A DNA stretch of 64,000 bases from Polyporus tsugae. Taxonomy: Eukaryota > Basidiomycota > Agaricomycetes > Polyporales > Polyporaceae. Positions 11,333-23,691 of the stretch are shown here, one piece after another (the stretch's first letter is position 1; every line of letters begins with the position of its first letter). The stretch covers positions 682,001 to 746,000 of the forward strand of contig JAHRBS010000004.1 of assembly GCA_024305745.1 (NCBI GenBank), written 5' to 3'. The translations under genes were made by a program, and so were the position numbers. A model generated the notes under the pieces. It had not been told where the DNA came from. It did not search any database and saw nothing but the letters and a program-made list of their open reading frames with translations.

Positions 11333-13326
11333 GTCGAAACTTACATAGCAGGCTGGTCTCGGCCGTCCAGTGGACTTCCCTCCTTCTACTGTAATAGTAA
11401 TAATCCAATCGCATCGATATCCTCTGCATCCCCGGGTTGTAAGTACCCTCATTGGCCAGTGCGCGTGCACGTGAGTCGCCAACGAATCATCGCACCGCAC
11501 AGACTGCACGATTGAATATTGAATATTGAATATCGACTAACGTTGACGGTCTCAGCCTATCTCCCCCGGCCCCCTCCCATCTCATCTCATCTCATCTCAT
11601 CTATTCTATTCTACTAGTACTTTCTACTTGCATCCCATCGGAATCGCTTGGCATGGGCTGCAATCAAGTCGCCGTCTCGGGCCCAGTGAACGCGAACGCG
11701 TCCTCATCGAGGCCTCAGGCCTCATCACCGGGGGCATCCCCTTCCATAAACTCGCCACCGTCCGCAATTACAAGGGCCTCGGCTCGTTCTGAGTCGTTCA
11801 ATGTTCATCTCTGCACCCTCATAGGCTCCAGCTGGCTCGCAGTTCAACGTTCAACGTTCAACGTTCATGACCAAGTCCATCGATAAACGCGCGCTTAAAG
11901 CAGCAGGTACTTACAGGCTATATCAATGTCCAATGACCAATCCCCGCGCGCGACCGGCGGTTTCTGCAGCTGTCGCCTGTACATACATGTACATCATATG
12001 CCTTCTACTTACTCAGAGTCAGAAGACAGCATCGACGAGATGCAGATCCGTGCGTACGCCGAACGCGGACAGTCGGTCCGCGCCGTGCATGCGCGTACGT
12101 ATCGCCCACGTCATATACTTATAATGCGCATGCATCGCTCGCGACCGCCGACATCGACCAGTCACCATATGGGGTGCGCGCGAATCCGAATCGTGGAAGA
12201 CTCAAAAGCCTTCGAAGGTTACCGCACAGTCTACGCGTGACCCGTAATGCGGGGAACGAGCTGAGCCTGGGACGGCCATTGGCCATTGGCTCAGAGGGTG
12301 TGTTGTACTGCATTCCCGGCGCGCGGCAAGACCGTTTACTCGATCGCGACGCGCATACGCGATAGTATTAGATACCATCGGATTCCCAAGTAAATAATGA
12401 AGTGCACTTACGTATACGGAGCAACAACGAGCACCCGGCTGCAGATCGACGCGGAAATGATAGAAGCCAACCTTCGAAGCGCAATTATCGATCCCCACCT
12501 CATCGACATCGGCATCTCACACCGAGATATATAACTTAAAGCTCACAACCCGCCCACCTCCAGGTTCAACCACCCCAAGACCAACCCCAAGTTGTCAAGT
12601 AAAACTGGTCAAGCCCAGATCACACTTCGCACGCAAACAAGAGAGGCACTATTGATGCATAACGTCGGATGGAATTATCGCATACGGATGGGGCAGAGGC
12701 ATCACAGAAGTACAACGTACAGTACGGTACGAGTCACGACAACAGCGGGCGGCGGCGGCGACCGGGCACACTAGTACTATGTACTGCATTATAAGCGGGG
12801 GCAAGGCATACTGTACCAGACCGGGCGTCGGCACTACTTAAATCGGGAGAGAGAGAGAGAGGACAGGGACGGAGGATGAGGACGGGTCGGGTCGGGAAGA
12901 GTTCGTGTAGGGGCAGCGGTACGTAGGGACGCACTCAGACGGGTCAAATTATAGTCGAGAGTCCGAGGCGTGGCGAGTGAGCGCTGTGATCGATGTAAAA
13001 GCGACCGTAGCAGGCGGTGGTGGGGATGGTAATCGGCAACAAAGTGTAAGGGCGTGTCGGATGCGTGCAGGAATATAACTGACAAGGTATAAACAGCGGC
13101 AAGGGTAACGACGAGGCAGGTATATATCGACAGTAGAAGACAACAGAGAGCAGCGCATGGAGGACAAAACAGGCCGGAGTCGGGAATAATGATAGTACTA
13201 CACACAGCATGGGGGCACAAACACAGAGACACGGACGGTCGCAGACGTCGACGGGGGTGGGAGGCGAGCGACGAGGGTGGGACTGAAACAACGAGAGAGC
13301 AATGCAAGTATATGGGGTGCTCGACC
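11333..13326. other. region with microsatellites and unassigned ORF fragments
   Basis: Includes three TTGAATA-type repeats near 11513-11532, an ATCTC run near 11580-11602, a GTTCAAC run near 11840-11868 and a GA run near 12845-12862. Short frames such as 12010-12110 and 12834-13432 were not recognised and may include 3' exons of the BRCT gene. Confidence 0.4.
11580..11602. repeat. (CATCT/ATCTC)n microsatellite
   Basis: About four to five perfect pentanucleotide units, followed by TATTC repeats. Confidence 0.75.
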
Positions 13327-14625
13327 TCAGAAGGTAGACAGCGTGATGGGGCCCGCCGGCGAGCGTGGCTCGATCTCGCGGGGACAGCGGAGCTGGAAGT
13401 CTGTCGAACAAATACCGATTAGCTTTTGGCATACTAGGTGGTAGTCAAAGTATGTGAAGACTGACCTCCGTCACGGATGATGGGGTTCGCGCGGCGGATG
13501 CGGCGCTCCTCCTCCTCGCGCTCGAGCTCGAGCTCGTACGCGGGCTTGCAGCCAGGAATGCGCCTCGCGACGTAGTCGGGAATGGGCTTCGGCTCCCAGC
13601 GCCCGCCACCATTCGCCTTGCAGATCTTGCTCGCGTGCCGGAGCGGATACGAGTCGAGCTCGCCCAGGGAGAGCTCGGCGTCCGTGATGAGGACGCTACC
13701 GACTGGCGGGATGGGAGTGTTCGCGCGGAGAGGCGAAGCGGGGATGCGAGGGGACGTGTGGGTACGGCGAAGTGCGGGGCGGGAGGTGAGGGAGTTGATG
13801 GGGAAGCCCTCCGGAGGGGTGGCGACGGAAGAAGAGACAGAGGACGAACCAGAGCTAGTCTCCGTCGCGCGGACGAGGACGATGGGGCTGGCCTTGGACA
13901 TCACGGGGGAACGGGGCGTCTTGGTGCCATGGATCTGATCCCAGCAGTCGTTGCAAACGCGACCCTCGACGACCGGGGAGGTCGGGGAGTGGTAGACCGT
14001 AATTGGAACGTCCCTTGGAGGGTGGAGGAAGGGGAGCTTGGAGGCGTCGAGGAGAGCGGTGGTCTTGCTGGAGCAGTCTGCGCAGAAGACACCGCCACAC
14101 TTCCTGCAGTGCTAAAAGGAGGCAAGATACGATGAGTACGGAACAGACGGTTGCATGATGGGGGTTGAGCTTCTCACATGTCTGCGCTCCCAGATGGAGA
14201 ATGCCTTACGGCACATAAAGGTATCGCAGTAGGCGGCCTGGGAATCGGGCTGTACGGGAAGACGAACATTGAGTCACGTGCGTGTTGTGGTTGGGGCGAG
14301 AAATGGAACGCACCTTCCAGAGACGCTTGGGGAGAAGAACGGCAAGATGCTCGTTATGCCTCGGGGTGGTGACCGAGGGGGAGGGGTCGGAGGAGCAGGA
14401 GGGCTCAGAGTGGCATGAGCGGGAGTCGAACGAGGAGCTGAGGGAGGGGGCGCCAAGGGAGTGGGGGGCGTCTGAGAGAGGCGAAGGAAGTTGAACATGT
14501 GGGCGCGTCAAGGCGCGCGAGGGGAGGTTGGACGTACCCTCGGACAGGATGCTCACGGCGTCGTCGTGTGGGGTGGCGCGGTGAAGGGAGCTCAGGCGAG
14601 TGACGAGGGCTGATGCGAGCGCCAT
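13327..14625 (-). CDS. FYVE zinc-finger protein
   Basis: Five exons (14538-14625, 14314-14471, 14178-14249, 13466-14111, 13327-13400) join in frame to 345 aa. The zinc finger spans the third and fourth exons: CDTFMCRKAF, then the signature RRHHCRKCGG made at the exon junction, FCADC, and a C-terminal RVCNDCWDQIHG pair. RRHHCRKCG is the phosphatidylinositol-3-phosphate-binding core of FYVE domains (established knowledge), suggesting an endosomal or vacuolar membrane protein. The N-terminus is Ser/Pro-rich with no other domain. The C-terminal half has an acidic/basic helix (ELELEREEEERRIRR) and ends PAGPITLSTF. I chose ATG 14625 (MALASALVTRL); an in-frame ATG at 14832 would add a Pro-rich leader. 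The 66-nt intron at 14472-14537 is optional because its length keeps frame. Confidence 0.75.
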
Positions 14626-17600
14626 GGGGAGTATGGATGATGGGGAAGTGGGAGAGTGGAGGGGAGTGAAGGGGATGAGCGGGAGGGAGTAGGCGGAGGG
14701 GGGAAAGGGCCTCAGCAACGGAGGTGTCGCAGGGCGTGGCGGGAAGGGGCCCGGATCGTTAAATACACAGAAGACGATGCAGGCGGGGAGCGCGCGACAG
14801 ATGGGTCCCTGCAGTCGGCGTGGAGTTGCCATATCTAAATAAGCTTTCGTATCGTTGTTTCAGCGCAAGTTGCCGCCCATCGGCCTCTCCATCGGACTAT
14901 CCCATCGGCGCCTGATTCAGTTTCCCCGAGGTCTCCTTCCTCCAACGCAACGTTAACGACCATGCCCACCAAAGCTCCGCCCGCCGTTTCCCGGCCGCCC
15001 GTGCCACGCCCTGCCCCGTGTTTTCCCCAATCGTTCCCCATCGTGGCCTGCCCATCGCTATCACCCCGCATCTTGTTCAACATAACTGGAGAAGACGCAG
15101 ATGGCGTCCTGCTATCTGAGACGCAGCACAGGTGCCTGGCGGATGGATAGATGGATAGAACTTCAACTGGCGTGGCGAGGGAGGGAGGGGAGGAGGGCGA
15201 ACACGCTGCACGCCTCGCGGTGAGTCGTTGGACCGGTTGCCCGACGTGTGGCTGAGGAGGCGAACGGACCATGTGGAGGGCCCCCCGTCCGGCAATTTTT
15301 TGCAGGGAGGCGGCCATCGCCTGCGCGTCTTGCCCAATCGGGCCGGTTGTACCCCTGGGTCCCACGGTGAGAGAACCCTGGTGGCTCTCACGTCAACCAT
15401 CTCCCTCCCATGCGCCCTGCGGTGGGAGAGACGCACGCCATCTTGGGCTGTCTCAGAATCCATGCCACACTCCTCGAGACTGCGCTTCCGTATCGCTCCT
15501 CGAGATCCTCCCGACCCTCGAGAGCAAGGTGCGAGGAGCGCGGGCGGGGCGGGGCGATGGAGAGCGGGCGGCGGACGCTTTGGCCATGCCCCAGCCTCAA
15601 GTGGAGAACATCCGTTTACCCACCAAAGAAAAATGATGTCATGCCCTGTTCTATACCGAACTTCCGCCCAGCACGGCGCGTCGTGGGTGTTTGGTAAGTG
15701 CCTTCTACTTCGCTCCGGTCGCTGCCCGCGTATTCCTGCTCGAATTTCCTTGGTGCGCGGACGCTCCAGCGGAAGCAGTGTGGAAGCACACGAGCCGTCG
15801 CACCCGATCTGAATCCGCATGCGCGAGTGCGCAGATCGCATGCAGCACGATCGAGGCAGGACGCCTGCATCATCGTCCAGCTTACCCGAGCTCAGCGTTG
15901 TCTTTGGTTTTTGGCAGGTCCGCCCTGCGTCTGCCCCGTGCACGCGTCCGCCCTCGCCCAGTGTTGCCCCCCGACGCTTTATGAATTTTCGCGCAGCCGT
16001 GAGCGTAATTCCTCGTGGCCACCAGGCCAAGACTCCTCCGGACTGACCTCCCCAGGGATGCCGTCAGGCTCTTACGGAACTCTGGCATAATTGATTTGCT
16101 GCTCTACGGATTTCCCGGCCCTCCGCTCCCATGCTCGCCGCAGCGCATGAACACTTCTACACCAGCATTCGTGAGGTAAGCATCCGGTCATAACTCGAAC
16201 AACACTCCCGACCGCCGGACATATTCCGACGTTCGCTTACAAACTACAGCTGTTCATTATTGCAGAAAGAATCCAGCAGGCAACGGCGATGTTTTCCAGA
16301 GTACCAGTGTGTACTCACTTCACCAGATAACCAACCGCAGGCCCACACAGCACTGTCGGTATGAGCAGAGCACCAAACACTTTGCAGACGTTTGCAGACC
16401 AAGACCACGCAGGGCCGGTGTGAAAACCATCCCACCTTCCAAGCAGCGAGACAGATCGTCGTCGTCGCTTGGTCACCCGCCATCAGCCATCGACGTCCAG
16501 CATCAACGTTCAATATTGCCCGCCTCGCGCGTCCCTCAGGCGCGGAACCATTACTCCCGAATGCGCATAAGTAAGTAAGCACTCACTTATATTATGCATC
16601 CGGCGTCCGGGACGACGGCTGCAACAGCGCAAGTGAACAAGACGACGAGCCTCGAGCGACAGTCGACGAGCGAACGTTTCGTGTTTTGGATAGCCGGCCG
16701 CCACCAAGCTCTTGCCCCCAATCCCTGACACTGGACAGCGACCAGGTCCCCGCCCGCGTTCCCACAGTGACACTAGTGCGGGAAACTTACGGTGCGCAGA
16801 CCAAACGATGGGCGACCCAGACGAAGACTTGGACATGTTCGTCGCCCTTGGCGTGCCTCGACGGCCATCATACAGCGTGAGGCCAATCGGAGGAGGTCGG
16901 ATTTCGAGTGGAATGGAATTCCTCAGGAATCGGTTCGTCCCTGCCAGTGTTCGTCCGCGGAGGTTCGACGTCGGACGTTATCATTGCACAATATACTCAC
17001 TCAACGTCAGCCAGGGGAGCTATTTAACCTGGAGCTTGAAGGGAGGAATGCTGGGCACCAGCTGGGCACCCAGGGTGGGACGAAAACCGTGGTCAGCGAT
17101 CACACATGTGTCGCACAGACTACAGACAGTATGTACTGAACGCCTTTTCTCCGTCCACCTTCTAATGCCATTGCAAGCTGGGTCTAGGGAGTAGTGGATC
17201 CCGTTCACGCTCCGCAACCCATTGACAGAATTACTTCGTACGACGGGGGTTGCCACAAACCCGTTCCGCGCGTCATACTCGACGCATACATGCGCGTGCA
17301 GAACCAGCTCGCGCGTCTTGCGCGCGTCCGGTGCGCCCTTCAGATGTTCCACAACGCCACCACACCAGGCACTCGGGCCCGAATGAAAGCCTTGGTGAAG
17401 CCCCGACCAGGAGGTCCGCCGGCGAGCACCGAGCACCCCCATCGCGCTGAACACCGTCGCACCGAACACCCACTGGCGGACGAGAGCCTGAGCCACACAT
17501 TCGGTACGTCCGTCCTCGACGGGAGCGAGCAGAGCCAGCACGTCACCATGTCCACGTACACCCCCAGGGTCCTCCAGGGTCTTTCCGCCGACAGGAGGAG

Positions 17601-19141
17601 GAGGAGGCTAACTTAACTCAGACCAGTAGTTGCCGGACCCACCTCCCTACCTACGGCAATCCACCCACCATTCACCTGTATTGCTTACACGGCACTTACC
17701 CTGATAGCGCGCGAGCAAGGGTCCGCGACGCTTTACGCTTCTGAGTCTGACAGCCCGGCGCGCATCCGTGTCTGTGTACGTATTACACTGTCACTCGAGC
17801 TCGTAGCCTAAGCGTCTGCCTGATCGCGGTGGCGAGCCCGCATTGGCCAGCTGCTGGCCCGCCGTACGCCGCGTCTACATACGCGCACACACCGAGCCCT
17901 GGGGAGCGTAAGCAATTAACCCATCGCAGAGGACGGAGCTCAGGGAGTTCCGAAGATCTCATTCGTCGACGGACGCGCCCACGTCCGGAACTCATCGATC
18001 ATCCACGGGGGGACGGGACGGTGAGAGCGCGCGCGGGGCACGCGCTCGCGAGCGTACGTACGCCGTCTCAGGTTCGTCCAAAGAAGGGCTGCTGGCGGCC
18101 GTGTCCTTGTCCCCTTCGAGCAACATTTTAATCGCGCTGCGCCGTCAATGTTGTTAACGGGAAGCACGCGCGCGATAATACATAATGCAATGTATTTACG
18201 ACCACATTCCCGACGGCAGCTGTCGACGTCCTCGAGCCCCGACGATCACTGGAGGTTTTATGCGATGTGTGTGCAATGTGCTCGAGCACGACCCCAACTG
18301 CAACCACGGTGTGCGCACGAACGCGACCACGACCCCAGCCAAGAACACAAACGCAAACACGAACGCGAACACGAGCGCGCGTATCAGCGCTCAGCCCGAA
18401 GAGGGCACAACCGGGCGAAGAGGCTGGCCAGGCACGACTCGCGCTCGCCCGCATGCACGAGAAGAACTCCAAGAGGCAAGTATAGCTGTCGCCAGAGAAC
18501 GAACGGCCGGATGAGGCAGCCATATGCATCTTTACGTCCGCGAAGCTCGAGCACGCCGAGCCACGACCACACCAGAAACAGAAAACATACCGCCGGACGG
18601 GACATATACTTCCGTAAGATCATCTAGACGCATGTTATGTTATGTTATTCATAGTTCTATCGAATTCGAATCCCAGTGCAGGTGTGGCCACTCGACACAC
18701 GAATCAGAAAGAGAGCGCAACAGAACGCGCTGGAGCACTGCGATTGGCCCTCGAGCCTACGCCAGCAAATTATCCGAACGCGAGCCTTTCTGCTTGAGTC
18801 CTCGAAGGAGTCCATGTCTCCGCGCGCCCCGTTCAGGACGTAGCCGAACGTGTGGTACTGCCGCGCCGCCCGATTGTTTCTTTTTTGTCTTTCTGCCGAG
18901 CCCAAGTACGTACAGGTACTTACGCGGATCGTGTACGCCGTCGCCAGCGGCCAGCGGCGGCACGCGCCAGAATAAGCTCGCGAGTAGTATACGGTGGGCG
19001 CGCCCGAACACCCCTGGATTGCCACTAGCAGCCAGCACGCCGCAGCGCGGAGAAGACACCAAAGCAGTCGCGAACGAGCAAGCTCCCGAGCCCCGAGGTT
19101 GCACCTTGCGACCAACCACCACGCTACACGCTACTGACACG
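14626..19141. other. long stretch without a confident gene
   Basis: GC-rich sequence makes long spurious frames on both strands (for example minus 15077-16030 and plus 18524-19585), which oppose each other and show no domains. Possible real fragments: a plus-strand start at 14962 (MPTKAPPAVS..), an intron-bounded piece ending at about 16173, and plus-strand frames at 16808-17190 in which two adjacent frames look protein-like, suggesting a frameshifted gene. A low-complexity Asn/Thr-Ala stretch occurs at 18310-18390. None was identified. Confidence 0.4.
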
Positions 19142-21238
19142 CTACGTCCCGAGCCAGGCGCGTTCGAACACGGCGAGCAGCATGCCCCTCTCGACCTCAC
19201 CCATCGCCACGGTTTCCAGTTCGCCGCCGCGCGTGTGTTGCCGCTCCTGTCGATCTGCGCCTCCGGCCGAAGACCCGTCGTCGTGAATAGAAGCCTCCGC
19301 AGTGTCGGTATGCGTGGAAGAATCAGAACCGTTACCACCACCGCCGCGACCGCCTGGGAGGAACGACGATGGGGCGGGCCGTGTGCGCCGGAGCAGGTCC
19401 ACCAGCGCAGCGTACACTGCTTCGTCGGCGACCGTGTCCGTATCGTCCGAGTCCTTGTTGGTCAGCCAGAGTTTGGGGTTTGGGTTTACACTTTTTGCGC
19501 AGGCGTCGACATTAGCGTTTGCGTTATCGACGTCCTCCGTCCTAGGCCTGCTTGCGTCAGAGGACGCGTTCCCATTCGAGCTTGAGCCTGCTGCCAACTC
19601 AACGTCGACGTTCGAGGGTGTCGCCGCCGCCGAACCAGACAGGAGTCGGTTCAGAACGGCACAGAGGTACCACGCCGCGTCCTTCCTCACCAAACGCACC
19701 GTCCGCGCCGTGAACCGTTTCCCCAGGCCATTCTCCCCGCGCAGATCCAGATCCTCTCCTCCCCTCTCCCTCTCCCGCCGCGCCGACCGGCCCTGGGCAT
19801 GTGCGAACCCCAGCACAGGCGCAGCACCCTCACCCGCATCGTCCGACGACGCACCGCGCACGAGATCGCGTCCACCGCCGGCCACGCGAGTTTCACCGAG
19901 GTTTCCCTCCGAGCGTGGCGGGCCCGCTGCCCCTCTGAGCCCCGTTGCGCTCGCTTGCACTCGGTCCTGGTCCTGAACCCGCAGTGGACCTAGCGCGGGG
20001 TTAGTACCGGTCGTAGTCGCGGGCGACGCGGCCGTGCCTGGTCGCGTAGGATCATCGCTCGCACCTCCACTCCCTTCCCGATCCCGATTCCGATTCGCAT
20101 CCGCGTTCCACCCATGTGCTTTCCGCGCGCAGGTGCGCGCAGATCCCGGCCACAGCGCGAGGAGCTCGCGCGGGAGCGAATGGCGCTGCGACCCCTCGCC
20201 TTGGCGTGTGTCCCCGCTGCCGCCTGGGGGTACGTCGCTGCCCCTCCTTATGTTCGTGTCGGTACTTGGGTCCGACGTTTCTGCAGCTGAGGGAGGGGCG
20301 GCCGGAGTGTACGAATACATCCGCTCCAGCTCGCGCACGCAGTCGAGCGCAAGGAGCCTTTTGACCTCGCGCACGCCCGGAATAGCCTGCAGCCTCAGCC
20401 CTTTCGAGGTGTGGCCGCCGTCGCCATTGCCCGCGGGGTCTGAGCGTGAACTCGACTCCCCTGCGATAGGATCGGTGCCCGCGCCCGAAGAACCGAGTCT
20501 CAGCCCCACCCCAAGACTTTGACTTTCAAGTTCAAGCACAGAGAGCGTCCTGTCCAGCACGTCGAAGAGCACCGGACGTAAGTCGGCCATTGCACTATCG
20601 TTATCGCTGTGACTATTGCCTCCGGACCCAGAGAGCGGATACTCTTCCCCATAGCTTATCCCAGACCCAGGCCCAGAGCCAAAGCCAAGCCCTGAGCCAG
20701 AGCAGAATCCAGACCCGAGACAAGCAGAGACGAACCCTTCCGAGGCCGGCACGAACGCGCGCACGAGCGGGGCGAGGACGAGTGTGTAGAGGCAGCCCAG
20801 GACGTCGTCGAGCGCGGCTCGCGTCTGCATTTGCGCTGATTGCTGTGGTCCGCGGACTTCGGCACTAGCTTCTGGGAAGTGTGCGGGGAGAGAGGAGAAG
20901 ACCGTCCGGAGGACCCGGATTAAGGACGCGTCCAGTAGGTCGAGCGCGCGCAGGGGATCCCGGACGCCAGAGGCTGCACCTGCACAACTGCGACTGTTCA
21001 TAGACACAAAGCCAATGCCCGTCCTAGAGGTAGGACTACAACTGGAGCCGCAGGAAGACACAGAGAGGGAACAAGCCTGAGTTGAAGAAGCAAAGCAGGC
21101 AGACAGGAGTGCGCCAAGGGTACGGAGCGCGCGGCGAGTGGTCGAGAGAAGCAGGTCGAGTGGAACCGCGAGCGCGTCGCCGTCGAGCATTTCGGCCATT
21201 GCGTCGAAGCTGTCGAGCGAGGCCAGAAAGGCGGGCAC
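19142..21238 (-). CDS. uncharacterised Ser/Gly-rich protein (about 700 aa)
   Basis: A single open frame of 698 codons. The N-terminal 170 residues are Leu/Ala-rich and probably helical (AFLASLDSFDAMAEMLDGD, ALDDVLGCLYTLVLAPLVRA). A Gly/Ser run (GSGSGLGFGSGPGSG) and long disordered charged stretches follow, with short helical islands, and the frame ends EVERGMLLAVFERAWLGT. No known domain was recognised. The listed start is a GTG; the first in-frame ATG is about 13 codons later, or an upstream exon joins at the acceptor near 21250. The opposite strand also has long frames, as expected from GC-rich sequence, but this one is longer and has the more protein-like ends. Confidence 0.5.
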   Translation of the reverse strand: MPAFLASLDSFDAMAEMLDGDALAVPLDLLLSTTRRALRTLGALLSACFASSTQACSLSVSSCGSSCSPTSRTGIGFVSMNSRSCAGAASGVRDPLRALDLLDASLIRVLRTVFSSLPAHFPEASAEVRGPQQSAQMQTRAALDDVLGCLYTLVLAPLVRAFVPASEGFVSACLGSGFCSGSGLGFGSGPGSGISYGEEYPLSGSGGNSHSDNDSAMADLRPVLFDVLDRTLSVLELESQSLGVGLRLGSSGAGTDPIAGESSSRSDPAGNGDGGHTSKGLRLQAIPGVREVKRLLALDCVRELERMYSYTPAAPPSAAETSDPSTDTNIRRGSDVPPGGSGDTRQGEGSQRHSLPRELLALWPGSARTCARKAHGWNADANRNRDREGSGGASDDPTRPGTAASPATTTGTNPALGPLRVQDQDRVQASATGLRGAAGPPRSEGNLGETRVAGGGRDLVRGASSDDAGEGAAPVLGFAHAQGRSARRERERGGEDLDLRGENGLGKRFTARTVRLVRKDAAWYLCAVLNRLLSGSAAATPSNVDVELAAGSSSNGNASSDASRPRTEDVDNANANVDACAKSVNPNPKLWLTNKDSDDTDTVADEAVYAALVDLLRRTRPAPSSFLPGGRGGGGNGSDSSTHTDTAEASIHDDGSSAGGADRQERQHTRGGELETVAMGEVERGMLLAVFERAWLGT

Positions 21239-22279
21239 GATGGGGGTGTCTGGGCAGTTGGCGTTGAATTGTCAAGATACGTCATCGCTTCAGTCAATGA
21301 GTAGAGGGAGAAATAGGTAGAATGAATGCTATTCGACGACGCTATCGGAGAAGAGCAAGGTTGACGAGTTATTCAATAAGAACCAAGAACCAGAACCACG
21401 GAGGCCCGGTGCGAGAGGGAGGACCGCGCCAGGCATTAGGCGATAGGGTGCGGTTACGAACCTCCGCCCGACCCCTTCTCCATCTTGTCTTCTCGCGCAT
21501 GCATTCGTATATGCATTAGTCTAAATTGCGCCAACAAACTCTGCTTTACCATACACCCGGGGACTGCAAACGAGCATCTGTGCAATACGGCACACAACTA
21601 GATATCTGAGGTTTCCATAGACCCGGACGCCGAGGCCAGGCCGCAGGGGAGTACTGGCATGGACACCGAATATTTCTGGACACTGAATTCCGAAGATGCC
21701 GTTAGAGTTACCGGACGGCGCGGGCCCGTGGCGCCCGCGCCCGACAGCACCCACTCCGTCTCCGAGGACGACGATGGGAGCGGGAGCGGGAGCGGAGGTG
21801 GCCATGGGAGGGAGATACGGCGGCCTGCGCTGCGCTGCCCCTGCGCCGTACGTATGATCTCCATCTCCATCTCCATCTCCGCTGTGCCGATGCCGATAGG
21901 CCAGCGGGGCGGAAATCATGCACTGTGAGAGCCATGTCGTTTGCGCGCGACGAGCATCATGCTTCTCCACCTAGGACGAACGCGGACGGATCCAATAGGC
22001 GCCAGGCGCGCGCGGATATCCAACTCTTGTAGACTGATGCACATGAAGCACAGAACCAATGCGCTATTGAATTTGGGCCGAGCGAGAGTGGCTCGTTAGG
22101 GGAGGGGAGATCGTCGCTCGTCCATGCGCTCCGCGGGGGATGATCATGGTCGTTCCAGGATCCGCCCCCAGACGTGTCTCAGAAGTTAGAACGAATAATG
22201 ATCGTTTTCGTTTCCGCGACCGTTTCCATTCCATCCCATAGGCGAGAAGGCGCGAAGGCATTTACTTTGAACCTCAGAT
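21239..22279. other. no supported gene
   Basis: Contains a CATCTC run near 21857-21880 and a GGGAGC run near 21776-21795. The minus frame at 21521-21970 has no recognisable features. Confidence 0.4.
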
Positions 22280-22809
22280 TCAGAAGGACTGGCGGAAAAC
22301 ACACGCTCCAGCACGGCGCGACGTCTCAGAGTAATTTGTGGAGGTAGGAGCGAATGACGGTGGTGCCGCAAAATTCGGCGCTTTCCCAAGCAGTAAAACC
22401 ACCCAGACACAAGATATGGATGTCCACGCACGAAGATGAGGCACAAAATCGGGGTGGTGGAGAACGTACCCGCTGACACGAACAACCCGCCCGCAATCGC
22501 GCCGAGGCCAGGTCTTGATTGCGGCCGTGGCTCTTTTTCTGGTGTGGGTGGAGCGGCGCCGTCAGTGGCACAAACCACCGGGACGGGCTTCTGTCTCTTC
22601 TGCCTTCCTTTCTTCCTGGTAGCCAACGAATCAGCGGTGTCCTCGACCGACTCCGTTTCTCTAGTGCGCTTTTTGGTCTCTTTGGAACGTGCGATGGCGG
22701 CCTTGCGGAGTGAGAGGAGCTCTGCGGCGTGACAAACGACGTCAGCGCTTTGAACGTCCAACTCGGCGTTCAGATCGCCGGGTGCAGTCAATGAAAAGGA
22801 AGAAGCCAC
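22280..22809 (-). CDS. hypothetical small basic protein
   Basis: Two inferred exons (22470-22809 and 22280-22380, 89-nt intron with GTACGT donor) join in frame to 146 aa. The product has an N-terminal helix, a Lys/Arg-rich nuclear-localisation-like stretch (ATRKKGRQKRQKP) and a Ser/Pro tail. No domain was recognised. It could be a 3' part of a larger minus-strand gene that includes the coiled-coil fragment at 23.5-23.7 kb. Confidence 0.35.
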
Positions 22810-23528
22810 ACACAGTCGTTAACGCTACCCCCCCTTACCACTCCCCGGAACAGCCTTGTAAAATGGCCTGTGATTGGTCCCCTGTCATGGACCTGTCTGC
22901 GAGCCCATTCAGGACCAAATTCTGGGATAAGCCCAGGTAATAGACCATTGTAACATCATCGTTACTCAATTGTATGCGGGGTTCAGGTCCTGAATCAGCC
23001 TTGCGACCATGACCGCGACCAGAAGAACAATCACGGTCACAATTACAAGGCCATTCCCACTGTGTAGAAATCAACTTTTCCTCTTCGTGGAAAGACGACG
23101 GATAGCAGCGGATAGCCTTCTGAATGGGACACTTTCCATCAAACTTTCACAGCGACGGAAAGGCTTTGAAAAGACGCCAATCTAGAGCCGGGAGATGCTG
23201 GTACGCCTACTATCCCCAAGGAAAAGCGCCTTTCCAAATACTTTCTTCCGGTGTGAAAGATATAAGGAATCTTAGTCATTTCCAAAGCCTTTCCTCGTTG
23301 CCAAAAAGTTGGTTTCTTCGCAGTGTCCGTGGCGCGGCGGGGATATTGCCCATTGCCTGTCGTGCCGGATGTCGGGGAAGCAGGTGCCCGAGAAGGGATG
23401 GGACACAAAGGAAGGCCCCGCAGGGGGTATTAGGATTCATGATGCAAACGCAAACGAAGGGGCTTCGTGATGTAGATAACGCGGACATGCGTTGCGGGAA
23501 TAAAAGCGATGCCTGGCAATGCACGCAC

Positions 23529-23691
23529 CGATTTTCTCCTTATCGTACTGCGACTGGAGGTCCTGGAGGTCCTTTTCGAGCAGAAGCACACGCTGGCGCC
23601 ACGGGTTGGGGGATGGCAGACGATTAGGATCTCCTTCCGGGGCAGAGACGGGGAAGGCGGATTGAAGATCGAGGATGTATGCTTTGCCCAA
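23529..23691 (-). CDS. coiled-coil exon of an unidentified gene
   Basis: The frame reads KAYILDLQSAF...PNPWRQRVLLLEKDLQDLQ and ends at a GTGCGT donor at 23524-23528. The heptad-like LLLEKDLQDLQSQYDKEKI suggests a short coiled coil. Its upstream junction is unclear because a TGA lies just before it in frame. It may belong with the gene at 22.3-22.8 kb. Confidence 0.35.

Noticed and set aside
15077..16030. 317-codon minus-strand frame
   Set aside because: No domain, odd Arg/Pro composition, and equally long frames on the opposite strand.
18524..19585. 353-codon plus-strand frame
   Set aside because: Overlaps the longer minus-strand frame at 19142-21238 and shows Arg/Thr/Pro-rich, non-globular composition.
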